Assembly (NCBI GenBank): GCA_028689665.1
Contig: JAQVCR010000001.1
Location: forward strand, 1 to 64,000
DNA from: Muribaculaceae bacterium
GTDB lineage: Bacteria > Bacteroidota > Bacteroidia > Bacteroidales > Muribaculaceae
Length of the DNA stretch: 64,000 nt
Reading direction: 5' to 3'
The position numbers and the translations under genes are program-made. Positions 35,347-46,289 of this stretch are shown here, in pieces. Within the stretch, counting starts at the first letter, position 1; each line of letters begins with the position of its first letter. The notes beneath the pieces were generated by a model. The model had not been told where the DNA came from. It did not search any database and saw nothing but the letters and a program-made list of their open reading frames with translations.

Positions 35347-36987
<1,641 letters not shown>

Positions 36988-37013
36988 TAACTAAACGAAT
37001 ACAAATCTTATAA

Positions 37014-39125
37014 ATGGATAGAAATACAATCATTGGAATGTTACTAATGGGAGCTGTAATCTTCGGATTTATGTGGCTTAATCAGCCATCGCCCGAAGAA
37101 TTGGAAGCTCGCAAAAAGCAACAAGAGACAGAACTAGCTCAAGCAGCTAAGACTCAAGCCAATAGCGAAGCAACTAATGATGCTATAACAACCGACTCAC
37201 TATCGCTCAACGATATTGCACAACTAAAAAGCGTAGTTCAATCATACGGAAAAGCAAGCGGAACTCCCGAAAATACAACTTTCACTCTAGCTAACGGCGT
37301 ACTTGATGTTACATTAAACAGCAATGAAATAAATGGAACTGTTGCACTTGCCGACACTACAATCGACATAAAAAGCGTAATATACAGCAAAGTAGCAGCA
37401 CCATTATATGGAAAAGCAGTAACAACCATTAAAAATGCAGTGGCAAACATAGGTAAATACCGCGATTTTGCTTCTTATCTTAATGGCTCCGACTCTACCG
37501 TAACTCTTCAGAACGATTTATTGAAAGTCAACATTTCATCTAAAGGAGGTGTTATCTTTCAAGCTACATTGAAAGAATATAAAGCCTACAATGCCGACCA
37601 AGTAGTAATATTCGACAAAGAAAATAACAGCTACAGCTTCGTTTTGAACTCTACCGACACAAGATTTGACACAAAAGATTTATATTTCACACCAATAGCA
37701 ATAAACGACAGCACTGTGCTAATGTCGCTTAACCTTAACAACGGTGCTAAATTCGGAATTCGATACACATTGCCAAAAGACAGCTACCTAGTGAAAATGG
37801 AAATTGTGCAAGAGAATATGAACAAAATCATACCGGCAAACATCGCCGATATGGGTTTCTCATGGCATCAAAAGATGAGCCGACACGAAGAAGGCGAAAT
37901 GTTTGAAGAGCGTAACAGCACAATATACTACAAATTTGCCGGTGGCGACGTAGAATACCTAACCGAGACAAGCGAAGACTCAGAAAAACTTAACGAAAAA
38001 GTAAGATGGATTGCATTTAAAAATCAATTCTTCTCAAGCATACTTATTGCCGACAAATATTTCTCAACTGCCGACCTATCAAGCGTACCGTTTGAGAAAG
38101 GGACTACCAACGCTAAAGGCTTCTTGAAAGACCTTAATGCATCATCATCAATCGAATATTCTTCGGCTAACCCCAACCCTGCATCATTCCATTTCTTCTT
38201 CGGTCCAAACTATTATCCACTACTATCGTCTTACGACGAAAAGATTTCGCCCGATGAAGACCTAAAACTAACAAATGTAATTCCTTTAGGATGGAGCCTT
38301 TTCCGCTGGATTAATACAGGATTCATTATCCCGGTATTCGACTTCCTTGGTGGATGGATTACCAATTATGGAATCATAATATTAGTGCTTACATTATTCA
38401 TTAAGATTATACTCTTCCCATTGACATATAAGAGTATGATTTCGCAAGCAAAGATGCGACTCCTTGCTCCCGATATTAAAGAAATAAACGAAAAATATCC
38501 CGGACAAGAAAATGCAATGGTACGCCAACAGAAAACTATGGCACTTTATAGCAGCGCCGGAGCCAGCCCATTCAGCGGTTGCCTTCCAATGCTGTTGCAA
38601 ATGCCTATATTATTTGCCATGTTCACATTCTTCCCATCATGTATCGAGCTAAGAGGCGAGTCATTCCTTTGGGTAAAAGACCTTTCGGCTCCCGATGCCA
38701 TAATATCGTGGAATGCGCAGATACCATTTATTACAAATTATTTTGGCAATCACATAAGCCTATTCTGTATGCTTATGACTGTTACAAACATTCTGTACAC
38801 ACGCATCAATATGCAGAATCAAGCCAGCAGCAACCAGATGCCAGGAATGAAACTAATGATGTATGCAATGCCATTAATGTTCCTTGTATTCTTCAACAAC
38901 TATGCAGCAGGATTAAGCTACTACTATTTCATTTCTCTACTCATCACCATCATTCAGACTTACGTATTCCGCTACTTTGTCGATGAAGAAAAAGTGAGAG
39001 CTAAGATGGCAGAAAATGCAAAAAAACCTAAAAAGAAAGGTGGATTTATGGCACGTATTGAAGAAGCTCAACGCCAACAACAAGCAGCTCTGCGCAACCA
39101 ACAGAAAAAAGGCGGAAAACGCTAA
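37014..39125 (+). CDS. yidC: Membrane protein insertase YidC
   Basis: 703 residues. The first helix is at 5-22 (TIIGMLLMGAVIFGFMWL), then a large periplasmic beta domain (about 60-420) with YSFVLNSTDTRFD and IRYTLPKDSYLVKMEIV. The conserved insertase core starts at about 440 (NYGIIILVLTLFIKIILFPL, with TYKSMISQAKMRLLAPDIKE) and contains GCLPMLLQMPILFAMFTFFP. The arginine in the hydrophilic groove is not easily placed from sequence alone. The C-terminus is a basic ribosome-binding tail (KKPKKKGGF...QKKGGKR). It is somewhat longer than the approximately 620 residues I expect for Bacteroides YidC, mainly in the N-terminal linker. Confidence 0.95.
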   Translation: MDRNTIIGMLLMGAVIFGFMWLNQPSPEELEARKKQQETELAQAAKTQANSEATNDAITTDSLSLNDIAQLKSVVQSYGKASGTPENTTFTLANGVLDVTLNSNEINGTVALADTTIDIKSVIYSKVAAPLYGKAVTTIKNAVANIGKYRDFASYLNGSDSTVTLQNDLLKVNISSKGGVIFQATLKEYKAYNADQVVIFDKENNSYSFVLNSTDTRFDTKDLYFTPIAINDSTVLMSLNLNNGAKFGIRYTLPKDSYLVKMEIVQENMNKIIPANIADMGFSWHQKMSRHEEGEMFEERNSTIYYKFAGGDVEYLTETSEDSEKLNEKVRWIAFKNQFFSSILIADKYFSTADLSSVPFEKGTTNAKGFLKDLNASSSIEYSSANPNPASFHFFFGPNYYPLLSSYDEKISPDEDLKLTNVIPLGWSLFRWINTGFIIPVFDFLGGWITNYGIIILVLTLFIKIILFPLTYKSMISQAKMRLLAPDIKEINEKYPGQENAMVRQQKTMALYSSAGASPFSGCLPMLLQMPILFAMFTFFPSCIELRGESFLWVKDLSAPDAIISWNAQIPFITNYFGNHISLFCMLMTVTNILYTRINMQNQASSNQMPGMKLMMYAMPLMFLVFFNNYAAGLSYYYFISLLITIIQTYVFRYFVDEEKVRAKMAENAKKPKKKGGFMARIEEAQRQQQAALRNQQKKGGKR

Positions 39126-39151
39126 CAGCAACAAACCGCATAACACACAAT

Positions 39152-39202
39152 AAAGAATGTGAGTAGTAAATAAAAAATTTACTACTCACATTCTTTTTAT
39201 TA
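39152..39202 (+). terminator. Long-stem terminator after yidC
   Basis: A 19-bp perfect stem (39152-39170 with 39178-39196), closed by a 7-nt A-rich loop, is followed by a T-rich tail. It ends the pyrG-yidC transcript. Confidence 0.88.
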
Positions 39203-39240
39203 TATTTACACATTAACTTTCTAATATAGAAATTATTTTA

Positions 39241-39248
39241 TACCTTTG
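39241..39248 (+). promoter_or_regulatory. -7 box for the gldE operon
   Basis: TACCTTTG is a full TAnnTTTG match with GC at the free positions. The -33 region (about 39215-39220, ACTTTC) is weak. Transcription would begin near 39254, at the base of the leader hairpin. Confidence 0.6.
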
Positions 39249-39253
39249 CACAC

Positions 39254-39289
39254 GAAGATTGAAAAAAATCTTCCGAGGATTTTTATCCT
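39254..39289 (+). promoter_or_regulatory. Two small hairpins in the gldE leader
   Basis: GAAGATT (39254-39260) pairs with AATCTTC (39267-39273), and AGGAT (39276-39280) with ATCCT (39285-39289). The first begins at the predicted transcription start. Neither has a T-run fit for termination, so they could stabilise the mRNA or shape ribosome access to the TTG start at 39316. Function is inference. Confidence 0.4.
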
Positions 39290-39315
39290 TGATTGTTTAA
39301 CTAATCTACAGAATT

Positions 39316-40674
39316 TTGGACCCTGACCCGCTTTCGTGTATCTTAAATTTAATTAGCGCATTCGATTACAACATTGCGCAATCTTTAACTGTCAACACAC
39401 CCACCTACGGAAGTATTATAGCAGCACTATTCGCAATAATAGCATTAATGATTTCGGCATTCGTGTCGGGATCTGAAATCGCTTTTTTTTCTATCTCGCA
39501 ACAACAAAGAGAAGAACTTAAAGACAACAAAAAAGGCGAACTAGTTACTAACCTGCTTAGTACCCCCGAAAAGCTACTTGCTACAATTCTTATTACAAAC
39601 AATCTGGTAAATGTTACGATAGTCGTACTTTGTAACTATATAATGAATCAAATACTAGTATTCTCAAGCGATCTAGTAAGCTTCATATTCCAGACTGTAA
39701 TTTTGACTTTCCTAATTCTATTGTTTGGAGAGATATTGCCAAAGCTATATGCAACAAATCACAACCTACGATTTGCACTATTCGCTTCACACTCCATCAA
39801 TCTACTTTGCACAATTTTCAAACCTCTTTCAAAGCTATTAATCCGCAGTACATTCATTGTAAATAAAATAGTATCAACTCACGAAGACGAAATATCAAAA
39901 GAAGACCTTTCGCAAGCCCTTGAAATGACCCATGTGAAAGCCGGCGACGACAAACAACTACTCGAAGGCATTTTAAAATTTGGCGGCACTACCGTAACAG
40001 AAGTGATGAAACCACGTGTCGATATTATCGACATCGACATTGCATCGGGATTCGATAAAGTAGTCGAGATAGTAATCAACACAGGCTACTCCCGCCTACC
40101 GGTATATGAAGACAACCCCGACAACATTAAAGGAATATTATATGCTAAAGACCTATTACCATATATCGGCAAAGCAGAAAAAAACTTTAATTGGCAACGT
40201 TTGTTGCGCGAAGCATATTTCGTACCCGAAACTCGAATGATTGACGACCTGCTCGAAGACTTCAGAAAGAAAAAAATTCACATGGCTATCGTAGTCGACG
40301 AATTCGGAGGAACACAAGGAATTGCAACACTCGAAGATGTGCTAGAAGAAATTGTGGGCGACATCGACGACGAATATGATACCGAAGAAAAATCGTACAA
40401 AAAACTAAAAGATAATACATACATTTTTGATGGTAAGACTCTTCTTAACGACTTCTTCAAGGTAACAAAACTAAGCGAAAGCGACTTTGAACCGGTGTGC
40501 GAAGATGTTGAGACTCTTGCCGGACTGCTTCTTGAAATCAAAGGCGACTTCCCTAAAGAGAAAGAACCTATTACATTTGGAAAATGCAACTTCCTCGTTC
40601 TAGATATTGACAAACATAGAATAGCTTCAATAAAAGTAAAAATAGACTCTCCTGAAAATGAAAAAATGGCATAA
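39316..40674 (+). CDS. gldE: Gliding motility-associated protein GldE (CBS-domain membrane protein)
   Basis: 452 residues. It starts with TTG at 39316 (M-DPDPLSCILNLISAF); the first ATG lies inside the first membrane helix and would cut it. A DUF21/CNNM membrane domain (about 1-190, three or four helices, with SGSEIAFFSISQQQ and FGEILPKLYATN) precedes a CBS pair (about 215-330, VTEVMKPRVDIIDIDI, IHMAIVVDEFGGTQGIATLE) and a CorC-type C-terminal domain. The family resembles magnesium transporters and hemolysin-C-like proteins. In Flavobacterium, gldE supports gldD function. It overlaps gldD by 17 nt. Confidence 0.9.
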   Translation: MDPDPLSCILNLISAFDYNIAQSLTVNTPTYGSIIAALFAIIALMISAFVSGSEIAFFSISQQQREELKDNKKGELVTNLLSTPEKLLATILITNNLVNVTIVVLCNYIMNQILVFSSDLVSFIFQTVILTFLILLFGEILPKLYATNHNLRFALFASHSINLLCTIFKPLSKLLIRSTFIVNKIVSTHEDEISKEDLSQALEMTHVKAGDDKQLLEGILKFGGTTVTEVMKPRVDIIDIDIASGFDKVVEIVINTGYSRLPVYEDNPDNIKGILYAKDLLPYIGKAEKNFNWQRLLREAYFVPETRMIDDLLEDFRKKKIHMAIVVDEFGGTQGIATLEDVLEEIVGDIDDEYDTEEKSYKKLKDNTYIFDGKTLLNDFFKVTKLSESDFEPVCEDVETLAGLLLEIKGDFPKEKEPITFGKCNFLVLDIDKHRIASIKVKIDSPENEKMA

Positions 40675-41263
40675 AATTATTCTTATGGCTCTCCCTGTCG
40701 TTTTTGCCATAGGAGCTGCCATAATATCATTATTGATTTATAGCGACAACGAGGCTGTACCTCGCAAGCGCGGATATTTTCGCATCGAGCCTTACGACTC
40801 AGTGTATGTAGAAAGCAATTTACTTCCTATCTCTATCGAAGTAAATAAAAATGCAAAGACTTATCTATCAAATGATTCGTCGACAAATAAAAATGCAATG
40901 TGGCTAAACATCGACTACCCTCGATATGGCGCAACAGTGTATTGCAGCTATATATCTATAAATAGTAGTAATGTAGCTACTCACATTGCCAACAGGATAG
41001 ATCGAATCATCAAAAATTCTCGTATGGAGATGCCTCGTAATGTTGTCTTTCAAGACACAATTAACAACACCAGCTCACAAGTGTTTTTCACAACAGCTGA
41101 AAGCATCACCCCACTACAATTCATCACAACCGACAGCATCAGTTTCCTTTTTACGGGAGCAATATATTTTAAAGATAAAGTAACCGAAGACTCTATCGCA
41201 CCCGTCGTAGATAATATTACCGACGACGTGATGCACATGCTTCAAAATATAAAAAAGAGATAA
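40658..41263 (+). CDS. gldD: Gliding motility protein GldD, lacking a lipobox cysteine
   Basis: 201 residues. The N-terminus is a hydrophobic anchor (about 9-28) followed by PRKRGYFRIEP, which matches the P-x-x-R-G-Y-F-R-I block after the signal in GldD proteins, and YVESNLLPISIEV. Further on LNIDYPRYGATVYCSY is also conserved in the family. GldD is usually annotated as a lipoprotein, but no cysteine lies near the end of the hydrophobic segment here. It therefore would stay anchored by the uncut helix or be cut by signal peptidase I. It overlaps gldE and is 6 nt before the PPTase gene. Confidence 0.88.
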   Translation: MKKWHKIILMALPVVFAIGAAIISLLIYSDNEAVPRKRGYFRIEPYDSVYVESNLLPISIEVNKNAKTYLSNDSSTNKNAMWLNIDYPRYGATVYCSYISINSSNVATHIANRIDRIIKNSRMEMPRNVVFQDTINNTSSQVFFTTAESITPLQFITTDSISFLFTGAIYFKDKVTEDSIAPVVDNITDDVMHMLQNIKKR

Positions 41264-41269
41264 CCATAT

Positions 41270-41893
41270 ATGCCTGTCATTAATCACAACATCGAATTAA
41301 AGGATATTAAACTCGCTTTCTGGCTAATAACCGAAACCGAGCAAAGCCTTATTGATGCGTGCATAAGCAATAATATAGACATCACCTTTCTCTCCAAATT
41401 TAAATGTGAAGAGCATCGAAAAGAAAAACTTGCGGTAAGACTGCTAATTGCATCTATCACAAATGGAAATTTTAATCTTTCATATACGCAACAAGGCGCA
41501 CCAATTCTCGAAAATTTAAATTCAGCCATAAGCATTACTCACGCAACCGGAATCGCCGCAATTGCTATATCGAGCAACAAAAATATAGGCATTGATATAG
41601 AGAAAAACGGACGAAATACAATAAAATTAAGATATAAATTCTTAAACAGCAACGAATTAGAAAGCATCGCAGAAACCGACATCGGCACAAACTTATCGGC
41701 ATGGACAGCTAAGGAAGCTCTTTTTAAAGCAATTCCGGAGAATGAAATCGACTTTGCAAAGCATCTTCATCTAATCGATCCTTCCGACAAGCAATATGAT
41801 GCTTACGAAACTCGCTCGGAACAACAAAGACAATACAATATAGTACCTTTCAACATTTCCAATTACACTGGAAGCATTGCAATAGAAAAATAA
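41270..41893 (+). CDS. 4'-phosphopantetheinyl transferase superfamily protein
   Basis: 207 residues. It contains NIGIDIEKNGR (the Mg-binding D-x-E) and WTAKEALFKAIPE (W-x-x-K-E-A-x-x-K), the two signatures of the Sfp/AcpS superfamily. It transfers phosphopantetheine from CoA to a carrier-protein serine. Which carrier it serves is not evident; a housekeeping ACP is likely because no NRPS/PKS lies in the window. It follows gldD by 6 nt, an arrangement I recognise from other Bacteroidetes. Confidence 0.9.
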   Translation: MPVINHNIELKDIKLAFWLITETEQSLIDACISNNIDITFLSKFKCEEHRKEKLAVRLLIASITNGNFNLSYTQQGAPILENLNSAISITHATGIAAIAISSNKNIGIDIEKNGRNTIKLRYKFLNSNELESIAETDIGTNLSAWTAKEALFKAIPENEIDFAKHLHLIDPSDKQYDAYETRSEQQRQYNIVPFNISNYTGSIAIEK

Positions 41894-41906
41894 ATACAAA
41901 CATTAT

Positions 41907-43574
41907 ATGACTAATAAACAGAACAAAATTACATTGAAAATCAAACTGATTTTTTTAGTGTTGCTTGCGTCAGTAGCATCGATTCCGGCATGGGGTTGCT
42001 CAAGCCTACTAGTAGGCAAGAATGCCTCAACCGACGGCTCGACAATGATTACCTACGCCGCCGATGCACATGTGCTTTATGGCGAGCTATATCAATACCC
42101 TGCCGCCGACCATAAAAAAGGCGATATGCGTGAAGTGAGAGAATGGGACTCGAATAAACATCTTGGATATATTCCCGAGATTGCACACACCTATTCCATC
42201 GTTGGAAATATGAACGAACATCAACTCTCTATATCCGAATCGACATGGGGAGGGCGCAAAGAGCTTTGCGACACTACCGGAATTATCGACTACGGCTCAT
42301 TAATCTACATTGCTCTTCAACGTGCTAAGACTGCACGCGAAGCAATAGAGGTAATGACCTCGCTTGTAGAAAAATATGGATATTACAGCAGTGGCGAATC
42401 ATTCTCAATTGCCGACCCAAATGAAATATGGATAATGGAACTTATTGGAAAAGGGAATACTGAAAAAGGCGCAGTGTGGGTAGCAATGAGAATCCCCGAC
42501 GACTGCATTGCAGGACACGCCAACCACTCAAGAATACATAAATTTCCACTCAAAGACAAAAACAACTGCATATACAGCAAAGACGTAATCACATTTGCAC
42601 GCCGACAAGGATACTACAAAGGCAAAGATGAAGATTTCAGCTTTTCTAAGACCTATGCCGAAACCGACTTTGGCGCACTTCGCGGCTGCGATGCAAGAGT
42701 TTGGGCTTATTACAACAAATTCGCCGACGGCATGGAAAAATTTTTACCGTGGATTAATGGCAAAGAAGGCAGTGAAGTGCTGCCATTATATGTAAAGCCA
42801 CGAAAGAAACTAACAGTAAAAGATGTGAAATGGATGATGCGCGACCACTTCGAGAATACGCCTTTCGATATGACAAAAGACATTGGAGCCGGCGCATGGA
42901 AAGTGCCTTATCGCTATCGCCCAATGACATTCGTTGTCGACAGCGTAGAATATACAAACGAGCGTGCTATTGCTACACAACAGACCGGATTTAGCTTTGT
43001 GGCTCAGATGCGTTCATGGTTACCCGATGCCATCGGCGGAACTCTCTGGTTTGGTGTTGACGATGCTAATACATCTATCTATATTCCAATGTATTGCGCA
43101 ATGACAAAAATCCCCGAAAGCTACGCACATGGCAATGGCGACCTATACACCCTATCGTGGACTTCGGCATTCTGGGTAAACAATTTTGTTGCCAACCAAG
43201 CCTATAATCGCTATTCACTAATGATTCCCGATATCAGAAAAGTACAGTCGGCAATCGAAGACGATTTAGAAACAAATCAAAAATCGATAGAAGACAAAGC
43301 AATAGAGCTATATAAACAATCGCCCGGCGAAGCAATTGCATATCTTAATGATTACTCAGCAACCAAAGCCAACGATGCAACATCAAAATATCGCAAACTC
43401 GGAGAGTATCTTCTAGTAAAATTCCTCGATGGAAATATGAAAAAAGAAAAAGACGGAGAGTTCCAACGCTCGGCAGAAGGCTACCCTGTAACCCCATTTT
43501 TCCCCGGATACGACGAAAGATATTATCGCTCGATAGTCGACGAAACCGGCGACCACTTGAAAGTAACAAAATAA
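41907..43574 (+). CDS. Secreted C69 family dipeptidase
   Basis: 555 residues, Ntn hydrolase of the PepD type. The signal sequence (about 12-30, ending SIPAWG) directly precedes C31 in GCSSLLVGKNASTDGS, so removal of the signal at G30 would expose the nucleophilic cysteine at the N-terminus. IWIMELIGKG, GHANHSRIH and the ICIPMYCAMTKIPESY-like region are present. The enzyme should cleave dipeptides in the periplasm or outside. A lipobox reading of the same cysteine (PAWGC) is possible but less fitting. It is 13 nt after the PPTase gene and ends at the terminator below. Confidence 0.9.
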   Translation: MTNKQNKITLKIKLIFLVLLASVASIPAWGCSSLLVGKNASTDGSTMITYAADAHVLYGELYQYPAADHKKGDMREVREWDSNKHLGYIPEIAHTYSIVGNMNEHQLSISESTWGGRKELCDTTGIIDYGSLIYIALQRAKTAREAIEVMTSLVEKYGYYSSGESFSIADPNEIWIMELIGKGNTEKGAVWVAMRIPDDCIAGHANHSRIHKFPLKDKNNCIYSKDVITFARRQGYYKGKDEDFSFSKTYAETDFGALRGCDARVWAYYNKFADGMEKFLPWINGKEGSEVLPLYVKPRKKLTVKDVKWMMRDHFENTPFDMTKDIGAGAWKVPYRYRPMTFVVDSVEYTNERAIATQQTGFSFVAQMRSWLPDAIGGTLWFGVDDANTSIYIPMYCAMTKIPESYAHGNGDLYTLSWTSAFWVNNFVANQAYNRYSLMIPDIRKVQSAIEDDLETNQKSIEDKAIELYKQSPGEAIAYLNDYSATKANDATSKYRKLGEYLLVKFLDGNMKKEKDGEFQRSAEGYPVTPFFPGYDERYYRSIVDETGDHLKVTK

Positions 43575-43599
43575 ATGCTGCCGCATTAACTATAACTAA

Positions 43600-43645
43600 C
43601 GACCGGGCGCACAAATAAGATGCAGCCCGGTCGTCATAATTTATA
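43600..43645 (+). terminator. GC-rich hairpin terminator after the dipeptidase gene
   Basis: ACGACCGGGC (43600-43609) pairs with GCCCGGTCGT (43626-43635), followed by an AT-rich stretch with a short T-run (ATAATTT). A 16-nt loop may pair further. Confidence 0.7.
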
Positions 43646-43683
43646 AATAATGAATAAATGCAATTTTATTTATGAGTTTTATG

Positions 43684-43691
43684 TAAATTTG
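43684..43691 (+). promoter_or_regulatory. Probable -7 box for miaB
   Basis: TAAATTTG fits TAnnTTTG and lies 23 nt before the miaB ATG. The -33 box is not clear. Confidence 0.5.
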
Positions 43692-43714
43692 CATTCTGAA
43701 AAAAAATTTCAATT

Positions 43715-45091
43715 ATGGATCTACAAAATAAAGCCGGCTTCTCTTATGCGGCAAGTGAATTTTCTAAACATCTTTTTATCGAGACTTATGGTTGCCAAAT
43801 GAATGTCGCTGACAGCGAAGTCGTTGCATCGGTGATGAAGATGGCTGGCTATGACACAATCGAAGAGATAGACAATTGTGATGCTATTTTTCTAAACACT
43901 TGCTCTATTAGAGATAATGCCGAACAAAAAATATTCTCTCGACTTCAACAACTTAACACACTGAAAAAACGAAAAGCAGGCAAACTAATTATCGGAGTGA
44001 TCGGCTGTATGGCTGAAAGAATAAAAGAGCAACTTATCAATGAATATAATGTTGATTTAGTGGCAGGTCCTGATGCTTATCTCGACCTTCCAAACCTTAT
44101 TGCAACTGCCGAAAATGGAGAGAAAGCAATCGAAGTAGAACTATCTGAGACCGAAACCTATCGCGAAGTTATCCCTTCACGACTAGGTCGTAATAAAATA
44201 GGCGGATTCATAAGCATAATGCGCGGTTGCAACAATTTCTGTTCATATTGCATCGTTCCTTACACGCGCGGCCGTGAACGCAGCCGTGAGCCAAAGAGTA
44301 TATTAAACGAGCTGAATGACCTCATTGCCAGCGGATTCAAAGAAGTTACACTACTAGGACAAAACGTAAATTCATATCGCTATGAAGGCAAAGATGGTGA
44401 AGTCGTAACTTTTGCCAATCTTCTAGAACTTGTAGCCGATGCCGCTCCACAAATGCGCATTCGCTTCACCACATCGCACCCTAAAGATATGAACGACGAT
44501 ATACTTGAGACAATAGCCTCTCGCAAAAATATATGCAAACATATCCACCTGCCGGTACAATCGGGCAGCAACTCGGTGCTGAAAGCTATGAACCGAAAAT
44601 ACACTCGCGAATGGTATCTTGATAGAATTGCGGCAATTAAACGCATAATCCCCGACTGTGGAATCACAAGCGACTTCTTCACCGGGTTCCATGATGAGAG
44701 CGAAGAAGACTTCCAGTTAACACTTGAGCTTATGCGAGAAGTGGAATTTGATGCCTCATTTATGTTTAAATATTCCGAACGCCCCGGGACATTTGCCTCA
44801 AAGCATCTACCCGACAATATTTCGGAAGAGGTGAAAATTGAACGCCTTAACAGAATGATAGCATTGCAGAACGAGCTTTCATTAAAAAGCAATAAGAACG
44901 ATATAGGAAAAACTTTTGAAGTGCTTGTTGAAGGCTTCTCTAAAAGATCGGATAAAGACCTATTTGGGCGCACACAGCAGAATAAAGTTGTAGTATTCCC
45001 TGCCGGAAATCATAAAGTAGGCGATTATGTAACGACAAAAGTAATAAGTGCATCATCGGCAACGCTAATTGGCGAAGAGATACAAAGCTAA
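43715..45091 (+). CDS. miaB: tRNA-2-methylthio-N6-dimethylallyladenosine synthase MiaB
   Basis: 458 residues. N-terminal cluster cysteines C27 (YGCQMN), C63 (NTCSIRDNAE) and C98 (IGCMAER), and radical SAM cysteines C172, C176 and C179 in GCNNFCSYCIVPYTRGRERS, are the MiaB signature. HLPVQSGSNSVLKAMNRKYT follows, then a TRAM domain after residue 390. It methylthiolates i6A37 in tRNAs reading UNN codons. It is three nucleotides before the MFS gene. Confidence 0.96.
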   Translation: MDLQNKAGFSYAASEFSKHLFIETYGCQMNVADSEVVASVMKMAGYDTIEEIDNCDAIFLNTCSIRDNAEQKIFSRLQQLNTLKKRKAGKLIIGVIGCMAERIKEQLINEYNVDLVAGPDAYLDLPNLIATAENGEKAIEVELSETETYREVIPSRLGRNKIGGFISIMRGCNNFCSYCIVPYTRGRERSREPKSILNELNDLIASGFKEVTLLGQNVNSYRYEGKDGEVVTFANLLELVADAAPQMRIRFTTSHPKDMNDDILETIASRKNICKHIHLPVQSGSNSVLKAMNRKYTREWYLDRIAAIKRIIPDCGITSDFFTGFHDESEEDFQLTLELMREVEFDASFMFKYSERPGTFASKHLPDNISEEVKIERLNRMIALQNELSLKSNKNDIGKTFEVLVEGFSKRSDKDLFGRTQQNKVVVFPAGNHKVGDYVTTKVISASSATLIGEEIQS

Positions 45092-45093
45092 TA

Positions 45094-46284
45094 ATGAAGT
45101 CGATAGAAGAAAAAGAAATATTATGGGATAGAAATCTAATCGTTGTATTTACAGGCAACTTTTTGCTATTCTTCTCATTCTATCTCTTGCTTCCAATGCT
45201 TCCTCTTTATCTCTACGATAATTTTAACGCAAGCAACAAAATTATAGGGCTTATATTATCGGGCTACACTATAAGCGCACTCATAATGCGCCCAATAAGT
45301 GGATATATAGCCGACGGATTTCAACGAAAAAGGGTATTACTTATTTTTTATTCCTTTTTCGTTGTCTTTTTTGCCGGATACTTGGTCGCAGGAACTTTGC
45401 TTATATTTGCTATCATTCGTGCATTGCATGGATTTGCATTCGGCGGAGTTACTGTTGCTAACAGTACAATGGCTATCGATGTGATGAACCCGGCACGCCG
45501 TGCCGAAGGTATAGGATTCTACGGAATCAGCAATAACCTCGCTATGGCAATAGGGCCTACCATATCACTATATATGTACGATTCATTGCCAAACTTCAAT
45601 TATGTATTCTTGCTATCACTTGCGACAGCTTCATTGGGACTTATGTTTGTTTCGCTGGTAAAAGCAAAGCCACGAGTCATCAAGCCCGACGCTCACAAAA
45701 TTGCTTTAAATCATTTTGTATTAACAAATGGGTGGATTGAAGGCATCACGCTGATGTTTTTCTCATTCACATTCGGAATTTTATCTACCTATTTAGCTAT
45801 ATACGGACGTAACGAATTGGCTTTCAGCCCAAACTCAGGTATATTCTTTACCATCCTTGCCTCCGGACTTATCCTTTCTCGCATAGTGATGGGCAAATCG
45901 CTAAACAAAGGGTATATTATTGAAAATATAACTCTCGGTATGGCTGTTACAATTGTAGGTTATTTGATTTTCTTATTCCTTCAATTTAATGCTGCCTATT
46001 ATCTTGCAGCTCTTATTATTGGTTTTGGAAATGGAGCTATTGCACCAGCCTATCAAACTATGTTTATCAATCTGGCAGCAAACAGCCAACGTGCCACTGC
46101 AAACTCTACCTATCTCACTTCGTGGGATATAGGTATCGGCATAGGCGTATTAATGGGAGGATATATAGCACAAATCACAAACTTCTTTGGAGCTTTCTGT
46201 ATGGCTCTTGCATCGTGCATATTAGGATTCATAATTTTTGTCTCGTTCACGGCATCGCACTTCAAGCATAACAAAGTCAGATAA
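45094..46284 (+). CDS. MFS transporter
   Basis: 396 residues with about 12 membrane helices. Between helices 2 and 3 stands GYIADGFQRKRVLL, the MFS motif A (G-x-x-x-D-x-x-x-R-[KR]). ALHGFAFGGVTVANSTMAID and PARRAEGIGFYGISNNLAMA follow, as in drug or sugar efflux members. The substrate is unknown. It lies 2 nt after miaB and converges on the GT2 gene with only 5 nt between stop codons, so no terminator fits there. Confidence 0.9.
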   Translation: MKSIEEKEILWDRNLIVVFTGNFLLFFSFYLLLPMLPLYLYDNFNASNKIIGLILSGYTISALIMRPISGYIADGFQRKRVLLIFYSFFVVFFAGYLVAGTLLIFAIIRALHGFAFGGVTVANSTMAIDVMNPARRAEGIGFYGISNNLAMAIGPTISLYMYDSLPNFNYVFLLSLATASLGLMFVSLVKAKPRVIKPDAHKIALNHFVLTNGWIEGITLMFFSFTFGILSTYLAIYGRNELAFSPNSGIFFTILASGLILSRIVMGKSLNKGYIIENITLGMAVTIVGYLIFLFLQFNAAYYLAALIIGFGNGAIAPAYQTMFINLAANSQRATANSTYLTSWDIGIGIGVLMGGYIAQITNFFGAFCMALASCILGFIIFVSFTASHFKHNKVR

Positions 46285-46289
46285 GCGCA

